Below are positions 20,530 through 30,140 of a stretch of 64,000 bases of DNA, one piece after another; position 1 is the stretch's first letter, and each line of letters starts with the position of its first letter. The stretch spans positions 1,240,001 to 1,304,000 of the forward strand of contig OY723252.1 in NCBI GenBank assembly GCA_963210315.1. The letters are read 5' to 3'. The position numbers and the translations under genes were made by a program. This DNA comes from Rhynchopus euleeides (taxonomy: Eukaryota; Euglenozoa; Diplonemea; Diplonemida; Diplonemidae). Below the pieces are notes generated by a model. The model did no database searches. It saw only the letters and a program-made list of their open reading frames with translations, and had not been told where the DNA came from.

Positions 20530-23500
20530 GACCAGGGGGGTACGATTTAGAAGGCCCGAAAAACCGGGACTTTGGCCACTTTGCCCAGTAAGCAATTTTC
20601 TACTCCACCAAAATCGGAATTTTTTTTCATGGTGAAACGCGTTGTTTCAGAACGATCCGAGAATCAACTTTTTTTTGCGAAAAAAATATTTTTTTCCACA
20701 CGGCAGGCGACTCCCAATGACCACCCAAAATGGTTTTGGGTGATTTTCGGGCCCAGCCACATGGCCAAACCAGACCCCCAGATTTGAATAAAAAATCCGA
20801 AAAATGCGTTTTTCGGGCAGAACGAGGACAGCGCATTCCACGATGCCGAGACTTGGTGAAAAAGTCAAAAAATCTCGATTTTTGCCTGCCGACCCAATTA
20901 TTGGGGTGAAAAAGGTGAAAATACAGGGTTAGTGGGGTCAGGTCACCAGACTCAGACGCAACTTTCGGGCAGTTTTGGGACACATCTTTCCAGAAATACA
21001 TTTTTAGGGGGCTTGGGGGTGTTTTGGGGCTGTTTCTGTGACCAGAGGCGCAGGACCCCCGGGTGCCCAAAAACCACCAAAAACCGGAAAATAGGTGGAC
21101 TAAAAATCTGGTCTGGGCAGGAATTTTCTCCAATTTTGGACTTTTTTCAGATTTTTTTCTGTCGTGAAATGCCCACCAGGAGGCATCAGAACCACTGCTG
21201 AAGACCGCAAACCCGGAAACCCGCAAACTCCTGGGGTCCAGAGGCGTCAAAATCACTGCTGAAGAGCGGCGCGCATTAAACGACTCCTCATCTACGGCGT
21301 CCGCAGTCCCTACCACCAACGAGAAGATGTGGACGGATGGCCCCAGACACACCTCACCATAGATGTAGCCTTCGAGGACCAGCTGAGCCCACCCCCCACC
21401 CCCCGCAGCCCCCTTCCCTGACGTTGTTTGACATTCTCTCCTGTTGTGCAGCACTGATCAACACACGCCCGCAAACCCGCAATCCAACTGCCCAGATTTC
21501 ACCATCCACCAACAGAGCCAATAGCTTCGGCTGGTGTCCGACATAATGATGACGTCCGATGCTTTCATGTGCCTCCTGCTGATGGAATGCCTCCTGTTCA
21601 AGATATTCGAGGATGGGCCACCGCCATGCGCTCCCCGGCCTTCCTTCAACCAACTGGCCCGGGCCAGGGCACGCTGCAATGGCCCGATTTTTTCATGGCC
21701 GAAGACACAAGCCAAACCTTCAACCAACCGGTCCGCGCCGAAGACACAAGCCGAACCTTCAACCGACTGCTCCGCGCCGAAGACACAAGCCGAACCTTCA
21801 ACCGACTGCTCCGCGCCGAAGACACAAGCTAAACCTTCAACCGACTGCTCCGCGCCGAAGACACAAGCCGAACCTTCAATCGACTGCTCCACGCTGAAGA
21901 CACAAGCCAAACCTTCAACCGACTGCTCCGCGCCGAAGACACAAGCCAAACCCATTCCAGTCCTTCGGGGTGGGTGTGAGGCACAGCCGACGGAAGCGCA
22001 CGGAGGCGGCCCCAAAAGGGCCGAGTTTTTAAAAGGGCATTCCTCAAAGAATGTCAAGGTGGGGTACTGGCTGACGACGAGCGACGTGGGGAACCTGCTG
22101 GTTCACTACCTGCAGCCCGCTGGTGTAGAAGCAGTGTCCCGTGTCGCCAACCCCCGGTATGATCCGGTGAAAAACCCGGACGGTACTCGTTTTTTTGAGT
22201 ACTGCCAGTTCGAGAGCATCACAAAAGGGATGAAGCGCTATCCAGCTAGTCCCCAGGGTGTGGCGTTCTGGGAGACAAAATCGGAGTGGCAGGGTTGTGT
22301 GGTGAACACACACAACAACACAGGCCTCCACTGGGTCTTTTGTGCTTTCCGGGAGGATGAGTGTATCGTGATTGACGACCACGCGATCATTCACGGTTCT
22401 CCACTCGCCAAGAGCCTCGAGCAGAAGTTCAGCACTGTCCGTGTGGTGTTGAGTGGGATGCAGAAGGACGCGTGGTCGTGTGGGATTCAGGCCGTCCGGC
22501 ATGCAACACACTTTTTCCCCACACGGATTCATCAGCTGTCTTCAGCTGCTGATATCGAGCGGGAGGTCCAAGAACGCCAGGCACCCTCCAAAGACGATCT
22601 CAAATCTGTGCTCCGTGATCTTCGGGAGCTGTTGGCTGCGGAGACCGCGTGCGCGATTGTGGTTTCTGCGAGCAACGACGACGCTGGACCGAACGACGAC
22701 ACTACCTCAGAGAACGATGACGCTGACTCAGAGGGCGGCGCTGGATCGAATGGCAGCTCTGAGAGCACCTGCGACGACGACGACGACGACGACATCGAAA
22801 AAGTCTCTGTTCTCGAAGAACTCGAAAAGAACGGCTCTGATGACGGGAGTGGGGACAGTGGGGAGGGAAGGGAGGAAGGGAACACGGGTGGGGAAGGGAA
22901 CACGGGTGGGGATACCGAGAGTGCAACGAAGGGGGAGACCCCTTCCCCGGATATTGTGCTCTCGGTTGAAAACCTAAAGGAGTTTTTGGGGGGGGAAATT
23001 AAGCACTGCAGGGCCCCTTCAAAGGTTGGGGATACAACCCGCCGGGCCTGCTACACGTCCCACTACAAGCAGGCTGTAGCCTCCTTGTTGTGGGCTGGGC
23101 TCCCGGTGATGGAGACCATGCGTGCTTACCTTTTTGCTCCTCCTACTCCTCCTGGTAACCCTCCTATCCAAGTGAACCGGGACCAGTGTTCGACAACGGC
23201 AACTCGTTGGAAGAGAGACTTTCCCAAGGATAAGGCGATGAAGAGCCTCCCAGCAAATGATGGAAAAACACATGCCAAAAGAAAGGCGGGGGGGGGGAGG
23301 TCGTGTTTCTTTCCTGAGGTGGAGGCCCACGTGCTTAAAGAAGTGGGAGAACGGCGGAAGAACGACTTGCCAACGACGCGCCGCAAAATCAAGGAGCTTG
23401 CCATGTCCTTTGTTCCCTTCCCGAAAGGCTTCCAGGCTTCGGTGGAGTGGATTGACGGTTGGGCCAGGAGAAACAAGTTTCAATTTCGTACTTCGCGCAT

Positions 23501-25000
23501 TGCCAAGCTTTCTCTTGAAAAAGCCCGGGTCCAGTTGCACAGCTTCTGGTCCACCATCAGACGCCTCTCCATCGGGTCCGAGCTGCTGCACAACCCCTTT
23601 GGTACTTTTGACCTGGTTGTGAATGTGGATGAGTCTGCCTTGTACAAGAGCTCTACCCGCAGGGACAAACTGTTGTGCTACACCACTGACACCAACATCA
23701 TGGTCGATACCGATGCTGGCAAAAATAGATTTGCCACGTTGATTGGTGCTGTCACGTTCAGTGTGAAAGACAGGACCATTCTTGCGACAAAGCAGTCGAT
23801 CGTTTTTAAAGGTGCGGGCGAGAGGATAAAGAAGGAGGAGCATCAGATTCACAAAGACTCGGGGGTTAACTGTACTTTCCAGAAAACCGGCTGGGTCAAA
23901 GAAGCCGAGTGGCGGTGGTGGATTGACAGCGTCTTGGCCCCCATTTGCAAAAACAAAAACGTGCTTGTCATTTATGACTCGGCGACAACACACATTGCAC
24001 CAAAAAATGTTGCGTACTTGCACAGGAAGACGGGGGCGAAGTCAGCGGTCATTCCAGGTGGGTTGACAGGAACAGTGCAGTACCTTGATGTGCATGCATT
24101 TGCACCATTCAAGGCTGCCTTCCACACTCACCTGGAAGGGCTCAAGGACAAAGCCCGTCTCGAGATGAAGAAATCAACAGCCGAAGGTTTTCGCCAGGAT
24201 TGTCGCTTCACAGAGAGGTGGTACCGCGAGGCCATGTGCACCTCTGTTGGAGCTGTTTGGGGAAAGTCGGTGGAAAGTGTGAGGGGGGAGGTGGTAGCCG
24301 AGCGCTTGCGGGATATGGGGTACGTGCTGAAGGTGTCGGGTGAGGAGGACGGGTTCGTGAAGAGCTCCCTTTGTCCGGACCTCACCTTCGCACCAAGCAC
24401 AGAAACATCCCCTGAGGCTGGTGGTGCGGACCTTGAACCTGGGTTGGACGGGAAGGCAAAAGAGAGCACAGAGAAGCAGTCCACCCAAAAGAAAGTTGTG
24501 TCTCAGCCAACCCAACAGTCAAGCATCTTGGCATGGGCGAAGCCGGTTCGTGTGAACTCTCTCACACAGACACAGCCTTCCCAGTCCTCCCAGTCCTCCC
24601 AAAAGAAGCGCGCAGCGTCCCCGACCACCCAGACTCCCAACAAACACCGCAGGCTCTGCAAAGGGTGTAGGAAGCCTGGGCACAACATGCAGACTTGCCC
24701 CAACAAGCCCAAGAACTTGAAGAAGAAGTAAGTTGGGGCGTGCTGGTTGTGGCTTGTCTTTTTCACATCTTTTTTTAAGCATCAACGCACCAACCAACCA
24801 CCGACAGTGAAGCTGACAGCTCTGATGAACTGTGTATGCTTTCACTAACTCAACAAGAATGTCAACCAGGGGGGGCACCAGAGGGGGGGGGGGCAATACA
24901 AATCAAAACGGTACGAAACCAAATGAGGGGCGAGTGGTAGGACGAGAACAGAGCGGATACTCGACCGGAAGGCAGAAGAAGTGAGAGACGGACGACAGCA
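20530..25000. mobile_element. Pogo-type transposon with protease-transposase gene
   Basis: The gene and flanks from 21180 to 24990 match the deleted TA-duplicating element at 11768-13524, so this is the fuller copy. Its right TIR would lie in the assembly gap (25001-25200). The left boundary is uncertain: 20530-21180 is not shared with the small copy, and part of it (about 20580-20640) resembles one arm of the foldback MITE at 50056-50357. Confidence 0.65.
21546..24731 (+). CDS. Ulp1-like protease fused to pogo-type DDE transposase and zinc knuckle
   Basis: 1061 residues from the ATG at 21546. Order: residues about 58-140 are tandem 13-residue repeats (APKTQAEPSTDCS, 39 bp each). About 170-330 is a C48/Ulp1-type cysteine protease with His in LHWVFCAF (about 262), Asp in IVIDDH (about 276) and Gln/Cys in MQKDAWSCGIQA (about 305 and 312), the family's H-D-Q-C order. 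An acidic Ser/Asp linker follows. Then comes a CENP-B/Tc5-like HTH (FFPEVEAHVLKEV, VEWIDGWARRNKF) and a DDE_1 domain with NVDESALYKS, VIYDSATTHIA and LTGTVQYLDVHAFAPFK. A Ser/Thr linker ends in the CCHC knuckle CKGCRKPGHNMQTC and a Lys tail. In other transposon classes Ulp1 domains may protect the transposase or its complexes from SUMO control; that role here is inference. The frame is intact, so it may be active. Confidence 0.85.
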   Translation: MMTSDAFMCLLLMECLLFKIFEDGPPPCAPRPSFNQLARARARCNGPIFSWPKTQAKPSTNRSAPKTQAEPSTDCSAPKTQAEPSTDCSAPKTQAKPSTDCSAPKTQAEPSIDCSTLKTQAKPSTDCSAPKTQAKPIPVLRGGCEAQPTEAHGGGPKRAEFLKGHSSKNVKVGYWLTTSDVGNLLVHYLQPAGVEAVSRVANPRYDPVKNPDGTRFFEYCQFESITKGMKRYPASPQGVAFWETKSEWQGCVVNTHNNTGLHWVFCAFREDECIVIDDHAIIHGSPLAKSLEQKFSTVRVVLSGMQKDAWSCGIQAVRHATHFFPTRIHQLSSAADIEREVQERQAPSKDDLKSVLRDLRELLAAETACAIVVSASNDDAGPNDDTTSENDDADSEGGAGSNGSSESTCDDDDDDDIEKVSVLEELEKNGSDDGSGDSGEGREEGNTGGEGNTGGDTESATKGETPSPDIVLSVENLKEFLGGEIKHCRAPSKVGDTTRRACYTSHYKQAVASLLWAGLPVMETMRAYLFAPPTPPGNPPIQVNRDQCSTTATRWKRDFPKDKAMKSLPANDGKTHAKRKAGGGRSCFFPEVEAHVLKEVGERRKNDLPTTRRKIKELAMSFVPFPKGFQASVEWIDGWARRNKFQFRTSRIAKLSLEKARVQLHSFWSTIRRLSIGSELLHNPFGTFDLVVNVDESALYKSSTRRDKLLCYTTDTNIMVDTDAGKNRFATLIGAVTFSVKDRTILATKQSIVFKGAGERIKKEEHQIHKDSGVNCTFQKTGWVKEAEWRWWIDSVLAPICKNKNVLVIYDSATTHIAPKNVAYLHRKTGAKSAVIPGGLTGTVQYLDVHAFAPFKAAFHTHLEGLKDKARLEMKKSTAEGFRQDCRFTERWYREAMCTSVGAVWGKSVESVRGEVVAERLRDMGYVLKVSGEEDGFVKSSLCPDLTFAPSTETSPEAGGADLEPGLDGKAKESTEKQSTQKKVVSQPTQQSSILAWAKPVRVNSLTQTQPSQSSQSSQKKRAASPTTQTPNKHRRLCKGCRKPGHNMQTCPNKPKNLKKK

Positions 25001-25200
25001 NNNNNNNNNNNNNNNNNNNNNNNNNNNNNNNNNNNNNNNNNNNNNNNNNNNNNNNNNNNNNNNNNNNNNNNNNNNNNNNNNNNNNNNNNNNNNNNNNNNN
25101 NNNNNNNNNNNNNNNNNNNNNNNNNNNNNNNNNNNNNNNNNNNNNNNNNNNNNNNNNNNNNNNNNNNNNNNNNNNNNNNNNNNNNNNNNNNNNNNNNNNN
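25001..25200. other. Assembly gap, 200 N
   Basis: Unknown bases. The gap hides the right end of the transposon before it. Confidence 1.
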
Positions 25201-25921
25201 TATCCTCGAGTGAACGTCACACACTAGTGGCACCACCACCCGCCATCCGAGAGCTGTATTGACTTTGCGCCCTTCCGTTGCATTCACCTCGCCACGCATA
25301 TTGCACCGTTCAGTACCAGTGCTCTTGGGCCAGGCAAAGTAGACCGCAGCAACTACCAATTCTGGCACAATGGGTACCACGACAGCGCACTTCGTGTGTT
25401 CCCGGAATGTACAGCTCGTGTTGCAACAGTCGTTGTCAACACATCCCGGTTGTGGAGCACTGCTGCACAGGAATCACACGACCATCTGGACTTGTTCCGT
25501 ACCTACAGGCAGCCTCCCGGTGCATGGTGGCAGGGAGGTACATATACAAGCCAGAACTCATCGAAGACCTGGCTAATGCCACCTACATAGCGCCTGACAC
25601 CCACCGGATGACGTGGTTGGCAAGCAACATGCATTGCAACCCTCAGATGTGGTGTGTTGGGGCATTTTCTTTTCCAACCTCCCACACAGTGGCACTGTCC
25701 GGTACCAAACGGTGGCACAAAATTTAGGTACCCCAATTCGGGCACCTGAGGTGCCCGGAATGGTGGAAAAGTGGGGTTCGATGGGTTTCCGGACCGATCT
25801 GGGGGGGTTTGGAGGGTTTACGGGGGCTTTGGGGCCTCTGCGCCGGTTTTTTGAAAAATCGTGTTTGTCCACGTAAAAGGGTGGCATTTGACCCCCCCTA
25901 CCCCCCCCCCCCCCTAGGCAT
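25201..25921. other. No gene seen
   Basis: A plus-strand frame at 25278-25727 has no protein-like pattern. The right part ends in TTTGACCCCCCCTA followed by a C-run, which resembles the TIR tips of the TA-type elements at 10536-10544 and 13513-13526. A third such element may end here, its other end hidden in the gap. Confidence 0.4.
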
Positions 25922-26269
25922 CACGGCGCTGAAGTAAATTACATTACAAGTGGTTTTACATGTAAAATTACAAGTGAAAAATGGTTACAAGTGCCACTTG
26001 TAAAATTACAAGTACCACTTGTAAAATTACAAGTGCCACTTGTAACTTTTACAAGTGGTACTTGTAATTTTACATGTAAATGACATGTGCCACTTGTCAT
26101 CTCCGCGGTTTCCTTCATACTCTACACTGTGATGGGGGGTTTTTTGGCAAGCGGAGTGGCAAGGAGGGGGGAGAAATGACCAGCAAACGGTGGGAGTGCA
26201 ATGCAACAGCTGTCGAGATCGGATCGAGTGGACTGATTGTATTTTGTGCCGACGACGAGTCTCATGTTT

Positions 26270-27334
26270 TCAGACTGCAGGGTGTTCGTCCGACATGTGC
26301 CTATCCCTCAGTTCTTGTGAAGCAAACTCCTGCAGACACACAGGGCAGGTCGTGATGTCCAGCTCATCCTGGTGGACGTAGAGGGCGTGTTGGCTAAGTC
26401 CACTTCTGAACACCGTTTTCTCACACAAGGGGCAAGACACTCGACATTCACACTGCGCCCTCGGCCGGTGCTGTCCGTCGTAGTGGGCGTAGAGCCCGTA
26501 AACCCGCGCGAAGCTCTTGTCAGGGCAAACAACGCAGCTATACTCTTCTGTGGCGGATGTCTCGTCGCCATCATCATCATCATCATCACCAGCCTCGCCG
26601 CTATTGCCGTCACTCGCAAGGTTGCCGCCATCACCAGCCTCCTCCCCGTCGGTGGTTCCTTGTGCAGGGGGCGTCACCTCCGTCACCTCCCAGGGTTCTT
26701 CGTCACAGATGCAAACCAGGAAAACATCGCCGTTGTTGCCGGGTTCTGCCTGAAATGTTTGTCCGTGACCATCTCTGCGGCGCACATGTGACCCGAGGCC
26801 AAGTTTGTCCAAGCGGACCACCAATTGACGAGCAGCCTTGAGCCACGTATCATTGTGAGTGATCACACACCTGCACAGGCGCATGGAATTGTAAGATAAT
26901 ATTTGGGGCCGCTCGCCGATGGTAGGAGTCAGTGGAGGCACTTTGCGCACGGTATTTTCATCCGTCAAGTGTTTCTGTTTCAGTTCATAGATCTGCAGAT
27001 CACGCTCCATCGTCTGCGGGGATCCCCCACGTGTCCACCTCTTGCGCTCACCGTTGCCCTGTTCGAAGAGCTCGTCGGAGACGGTGACCCTGTGCGCATC
27101 CTGCTCATCAAACCAGTGTTCGAGAGAATGAGCATATGCCGAGCGAGTGATCCCGGGATTTGTCCACTCCAACAAGAAAATCAGCACATGATGGCTGATC
27201 ACAGCGAATAGAAACTCTTTGCGGCAGGAACCTGTTGAGAAGTATCGCACTGGTATGTCTTGGTAGCGGAAGAAGATCAGTGATTGCATTGCGCAGCACA
27301 ATGCCCGCTGATTCCCCACGGTGATGGCCTTCAA
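26270..27334 (-). CDS. Three-finger C2H2 protein of the TIR element
   Basis: An open stretch of about 355 codons without an ATG at its head; the preceding sequence is open in another frame (27335-27449), so the true start or an upstream exon is unclear. The last 100 residues hold three C2H2 fingers: CVVCPDKSF...HYDGQH, CPLCEKTVF...HALYVH and CPVCLQEFA...HMSDEH. An Asp-rich stretch precedes them. The N-terminal half is not recognised. The fingers probably bind the element's own terminal palindromes (inference). Confidence 0.65.
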   Translation of the reverse strand: MKAITVGNQRALCCAMQSLIFFRYQDIPVRYFSTGSCRKEFLFAVISHHVLIFLLEWTNPGITRSAYAHSLEHWFDEQDAHRVTVSDELFEQGNGERKRWTRGGSPQTMERDLQIYELKQKHLTDENTVRKVPPLTPTIGERPQILSYNSMRLCRCVITHNDTWLKAARQLVVRLDKLGLGSHVRRRDGHGQTFQAEPGNNGDVFLVCICDEEPWEVTEVTPPAQGTTDGEEAGDGGNLASDGNSGEAGDDDDDDGDETSATEEYSCVVCPDKSFARVYGLYAHYDGQHRPRAQCECRVSCPLCEKTVFRSGLSQHALYVHQDELDITTCPVCLQEFASQELRDRHMSDEHPAV

Positions 27335-27396
27335 AGCAGCGAGTATCTCTCTTGCGTGCTTCCCAGTGAAATTTTGCCCACTTTTCCAAGGATGGT

Positions 27397-28191
27397 TTAC
27401 TCCACCACTTTTGATCCCGGCAGCGTACGTAGAATGAGGCGCATGACACCTTTCGTGTCGTGAAGGGGGGGCGTCACGGTGTACACAGGATTCGAGAATT
27501 TTGAAGCGATGCTACAAGTGAATCCTGCGGCATCCATCTCTTGGATACTACAGCGGTGGCAGTCATGCAGGTACTCCAAACGCTCGTCGATTCCTGTAAG
27601 GCAGAAGGCAGAACGATGCCCTGTCCCACCTACACCTTTGAAGAGTGACCACAACTCTAAGTGGTCACCCCCAAGCCGGAACTGGGTGATGGAAAAGGAG
27701 CAAGGCCCCTTCGTGAAGATCCCCTTCTGAACTGCCACAATCTGCCCCAAGGCATGGAGCATCCACCATTCGTAGAACAGGGGCTTGTGGCGGTCACACA
27801 CTGTTAGAAAGCGGGACGCGGTGATCCCGTCCGTCAATGCGATTGCCAGTCGCTGCCTGCTCTTTCCTTGAAGGCTACCGGGTGTGTAGCCATCACCCGT
27901 GACCATGACTGTTGGTGGGGGGCGACCCGAGCGGATGGGGAAAGCCCTCAGCAGAAACTCGAGGCACCCCCGCATGTTCCCTAGCAGAGAGGGCGTCATC
28001 AGCCGGAGGGGAGCTTCATGCTTTACGAGGAGGGGGTATGAAAGCCCCATCGAGATCCCTGTCTCTCTGCGAACGAGTGAGCCCAGCCGTTCACAGTCGC
28101 GCAGAGACATGCCCAACTCTGCCCTGTGTTGTCGAATAATTTCACCGATATGCCTCACTGTCCCAGCGTGAAGCTGTCGTGGGCTCGTCAT
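27397..28191 (-). CDS. Possible DDE/RNase H-fold protein of the TIR element
   Basis: 264 residues from an ATG at 28191 that overlaps the stop of the preceding frame as ATGA. The N-terminal 60 residues are helical and basic. VMVTGDGYTPG and, after about 80 residues, RLGGDHLELWSLFKG each place an Asp at the end of a predicted strand, a pattern seen in several DDE transposase groups. HDCHRC follows. I cannot name the superfamily, and a third acidic residue is not certain. Could be the catalytic half of a transposase whose zinc-finger part is in the next frame. Confidence 0.5.
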   Translation of the reverse strand: MTSPRQLHAGTVRHIGEIIRQHRAELGMSLRDCERLGSLVRRETGISMGLSYPLLVKHEAPLRLMTPSLLGNMRGCLEFLLRAFPIRSGRPPPTVMVTGDGYTPGSLQGKSRQRLAIALTDGITASRFLTVCDRHKPLFYEWWMLHALGQIVAVQKGIFTKGPCSFSITQFRLGGDHLELWSLFKGVGGTGHRSAFCLTGIDERLEYLHDCHRCSIQEMDAAGFTCSIASKFSNPVYTVTPPLHDTKGVMRLILRTLPGSKVVE

Positions 28192-28568
28192 GGGAAGGGT
28201 TGTGTGTGTTCCTGTTGCAAGTCGATCCGTGTCAGCCCACTCAGCACCGTGACCTGCAGATTTCTGCTTGAATCCACAAAATGCGGAGGCGGCACAACGA
28301 GCGAGCCGCTGTATTCACCTGGCTCAAACTGGTCCGAAGGACGGTCCCTGTAGAAGGTGTAGGCGACCTGCACCCCTTCCAGCGTCGCCGTCACCAGCTT
28401 GGTGAAGCCATTCTCGACGATGACGCTATAGTAGCGCCCGGTCTCCTGGTCGTGCACGCCCACAACGACGTGCTGCATCGCCGCCACCGCCACCACTGCC
28501 TTATTCTTCGGACGCGTCTCGGATGTGGAGGCTTGTGCCGATGCCTTGTACATCTTGACCATATCCAT
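28188..28568 (-). CDS. 126-residue ORF of the TIR element, unrecognised
   Basis: ATG at 28568, overlapping the frame before it by 68 bases and the frame after it by an ATGA junction. The second half looks like beta-strands (YYSVIVENGFTKLVTATLEG, VQVAYTFYRDRP). It may be a separate protein, or a continuation of the upstream frame after a frameshift. Confidence 0.45.
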   Translation of the reverse strand: MDMVKMYKASAQASTSETRPKNKAVVAVAAMQHVVVGVHDQETGRYYSVIVENGFTKLVTATLEGVQVAYTFYRDRPSDQFEPGEYSGSLVVPPPHFVDSSRNLQVTVLSGLTRIDLQQEHTQPFP

Positions 28569-28998
28569 TGTCCAGTTCCTCCACCACCAGCTTGAGGCGC
28601 GCGAAACCCTCCGACTTCTTCTGCGTTGGCGTGGGGAAGGGCTTCAGCGCGATGCCGTGGATGGCCATATCACGGTTTCCTTCGATCCGAACCGTGTACA
28701 GGTCGCCGGAAACATCCTTCAGCGACTTGTAGGAAGCCAGTGCATCGTATTTGCGTTTCAGCACCTTTGTTATCACTCCACTCTTGGGGGGGATGGTGGT
28801 CACCAGCACCTTCTGCAGCATCTCCTTCAACACCGTGTGTTTTAACACCTCCCCCGTCTTCCTGGTGTACACGGCCACAAAGTCCTCCACAAGCTGCTGC
28901 AGCTGGCTTTCATGCCGCTCATCCTCCTTCCCCAGATCCCCGCTCTTCGTCCGCTTGCTGTTGCGCGTCGGTGTTGTGGTTGCCGTTCTCTTGCTCAT
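28501..28998 (-). CDS. 165-residue basic ORF of the TIR element, unrecognised
   Basis: ATG at 28998. It starts with a Lys/Arg/Thr-rich tail (SKRTATTTPTRNSKRTK) that could be a nuclear signal, then a helical region (QLQQLVEDFVAVYTRKTG) and Lys-rich strands. It is the first of the chain of overlapping minus-strand frames. Function unknown. Confidence 0.5.
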   Translation of the reverse strand: MSKRTATTTPTRNSKRTKSGDLGKEDERHESQLQQLVEDFVAVYTRKTGEVLKHTVLKEMLQKVLVTTIPPKSGVITKVLKRKYDALASYKSLKDVSGDLYTVRIEGNRDMAIHGIALKPFPTPTQKKSEGFARLKLVVEELDNGYGQDVQGIGTSLHIRDASEE

Positions 28999-29282
28999 GT
29001 TGGAGGTGCAAAGGTCCTTTTGTAAGTGAGGGTGTGTGTGTGCAGCAGGGCATGTGCTGGTCTGGGGTCGCGGGGGATAAACAAATGGAACAACACGGCT
29101 CGCCAGTGTTCAGGAAAGCTCGTAAATGACAAGTGGCACATGTAATTTTACATGTACCACTTGTAAAATTTACAAGTGGCACATGTAATTTTACAAGTGC
29201 CACTTGTAAATTTACATGTAAAAATTTTTACATGTAAACCACTTGTAAAACCACTTGTAACAGTGGTTACTTCAGCGCCGTG

Positions 29283-30140
29283 TGCATGAGCATTCCGAGG
29301 GAAGGAAAGGGCGCAGTGGAGGGAGACGATTTTCGTGCGAAAGAGGTTTCGATAGCGTTGTGTCCGGTGGTGGCTCTCTCGGGAGTTTGCTGGATGTCGA
29401 GCGCGACACCTCGTCGGAAGCACCTCCCCTCGCGTGGCCCGGCCCGTGATGTGGGCAGCACAGCTGTGCGTGTTCATAGTACCGGGGAGTGGGGGTGGCG
29501 GCCGAACAGTATGGATGCCCCCAAACACGGGGGCCTTGCTCAAAAGGCAAAGAAGGGAAAGACCAGGCAGAGGTGAGGCAGAGGTGGGGCGATCGTTTGG
29601 CTTGGAGGCGATGAGCGCTGTCCCGCCACACCCCCACCTGTATATGCGATCATCGCTGAAGATCCCCGCCCACGCCGCGGCAGCTATTTGGTTTGCATAA
29701 GATTTTGCTTCTTTTTATTTACTTTCTGCCGTTCACATTTTGTTCACATGCAGAGACTTAATCAGAGGAAACTCCGGTGCTGCTATGCAACCGTCATCCA
29801 TTTCAAAACACACAACTCGAAGGGGGAATAAGGGGGTGGGGGTGTGGGGTAGTGAAATAGAAAGTGGGGGGGGGGGGAACACAAGGAGGTACGCCCCTCC
29901 ACTCGTTATGCGGGTTGTGCCCGAGATCCACACAGGCTGCATCACATGACATTCCAGTGCGCCTCTGTGTATCCAGCCTGTGCTGTGCCACGACTAAGAA
30001 GAAAGACCCCCCGCTCCCCTCCCCCCCGCAAACCGCCCCCCACCCCCCCCCCCCCCCGTTCATCACACTTCACTTCTTGTCAACGTGTTACAGCATGACC
30101 AATACCGACCACGCTTCCAAGCTATGTGCTCTCTGGGGAC
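29283..30140. other. No gene seen; downstream flank of the calcium channel
   Basis: Contains a SINE-like repeat copy (29847-29935) and long G and C runs. It would include the 3' untranslated part of the channel gene. No polyadenylation signal is clear. Confidence 0.45.

Larger units (their letters stand above)
25922..29282. mobile_element. 3.4-kb TIR element with palindromic subterminal arrays
   Basis: Ends read CACGGCGCTGAAGTAA and its exact inverse. Just inside lie about 180 bp of repeats at each side (25935-26100 and 29125-29270) built from ACAAGTG-C/G-CACTTGT and TTTACATGTAAA palindromes joined by AAATT. Flanks GCAT (left) and TGCAT (right) hint at a 4-bp duplication offset by one base. 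All coding frames run on the minus strand. The superfamily is not recognised. The tips share CACGG with the AT-rich element at 48013-49628, which has a similar architecture. Confidence 0.85.

Noticed and set aside
20530-21180. A second copy of the left end of the element at 11768
   Set aside because: The sequences do not match before 12140/21180, so a shared left TIR could not be claimed.
25278-25727. 149-codon frame after the assembly gap
   Set aside because: Composition is Cys/His/Arg-scattered without pattern, and there is no supporting context.
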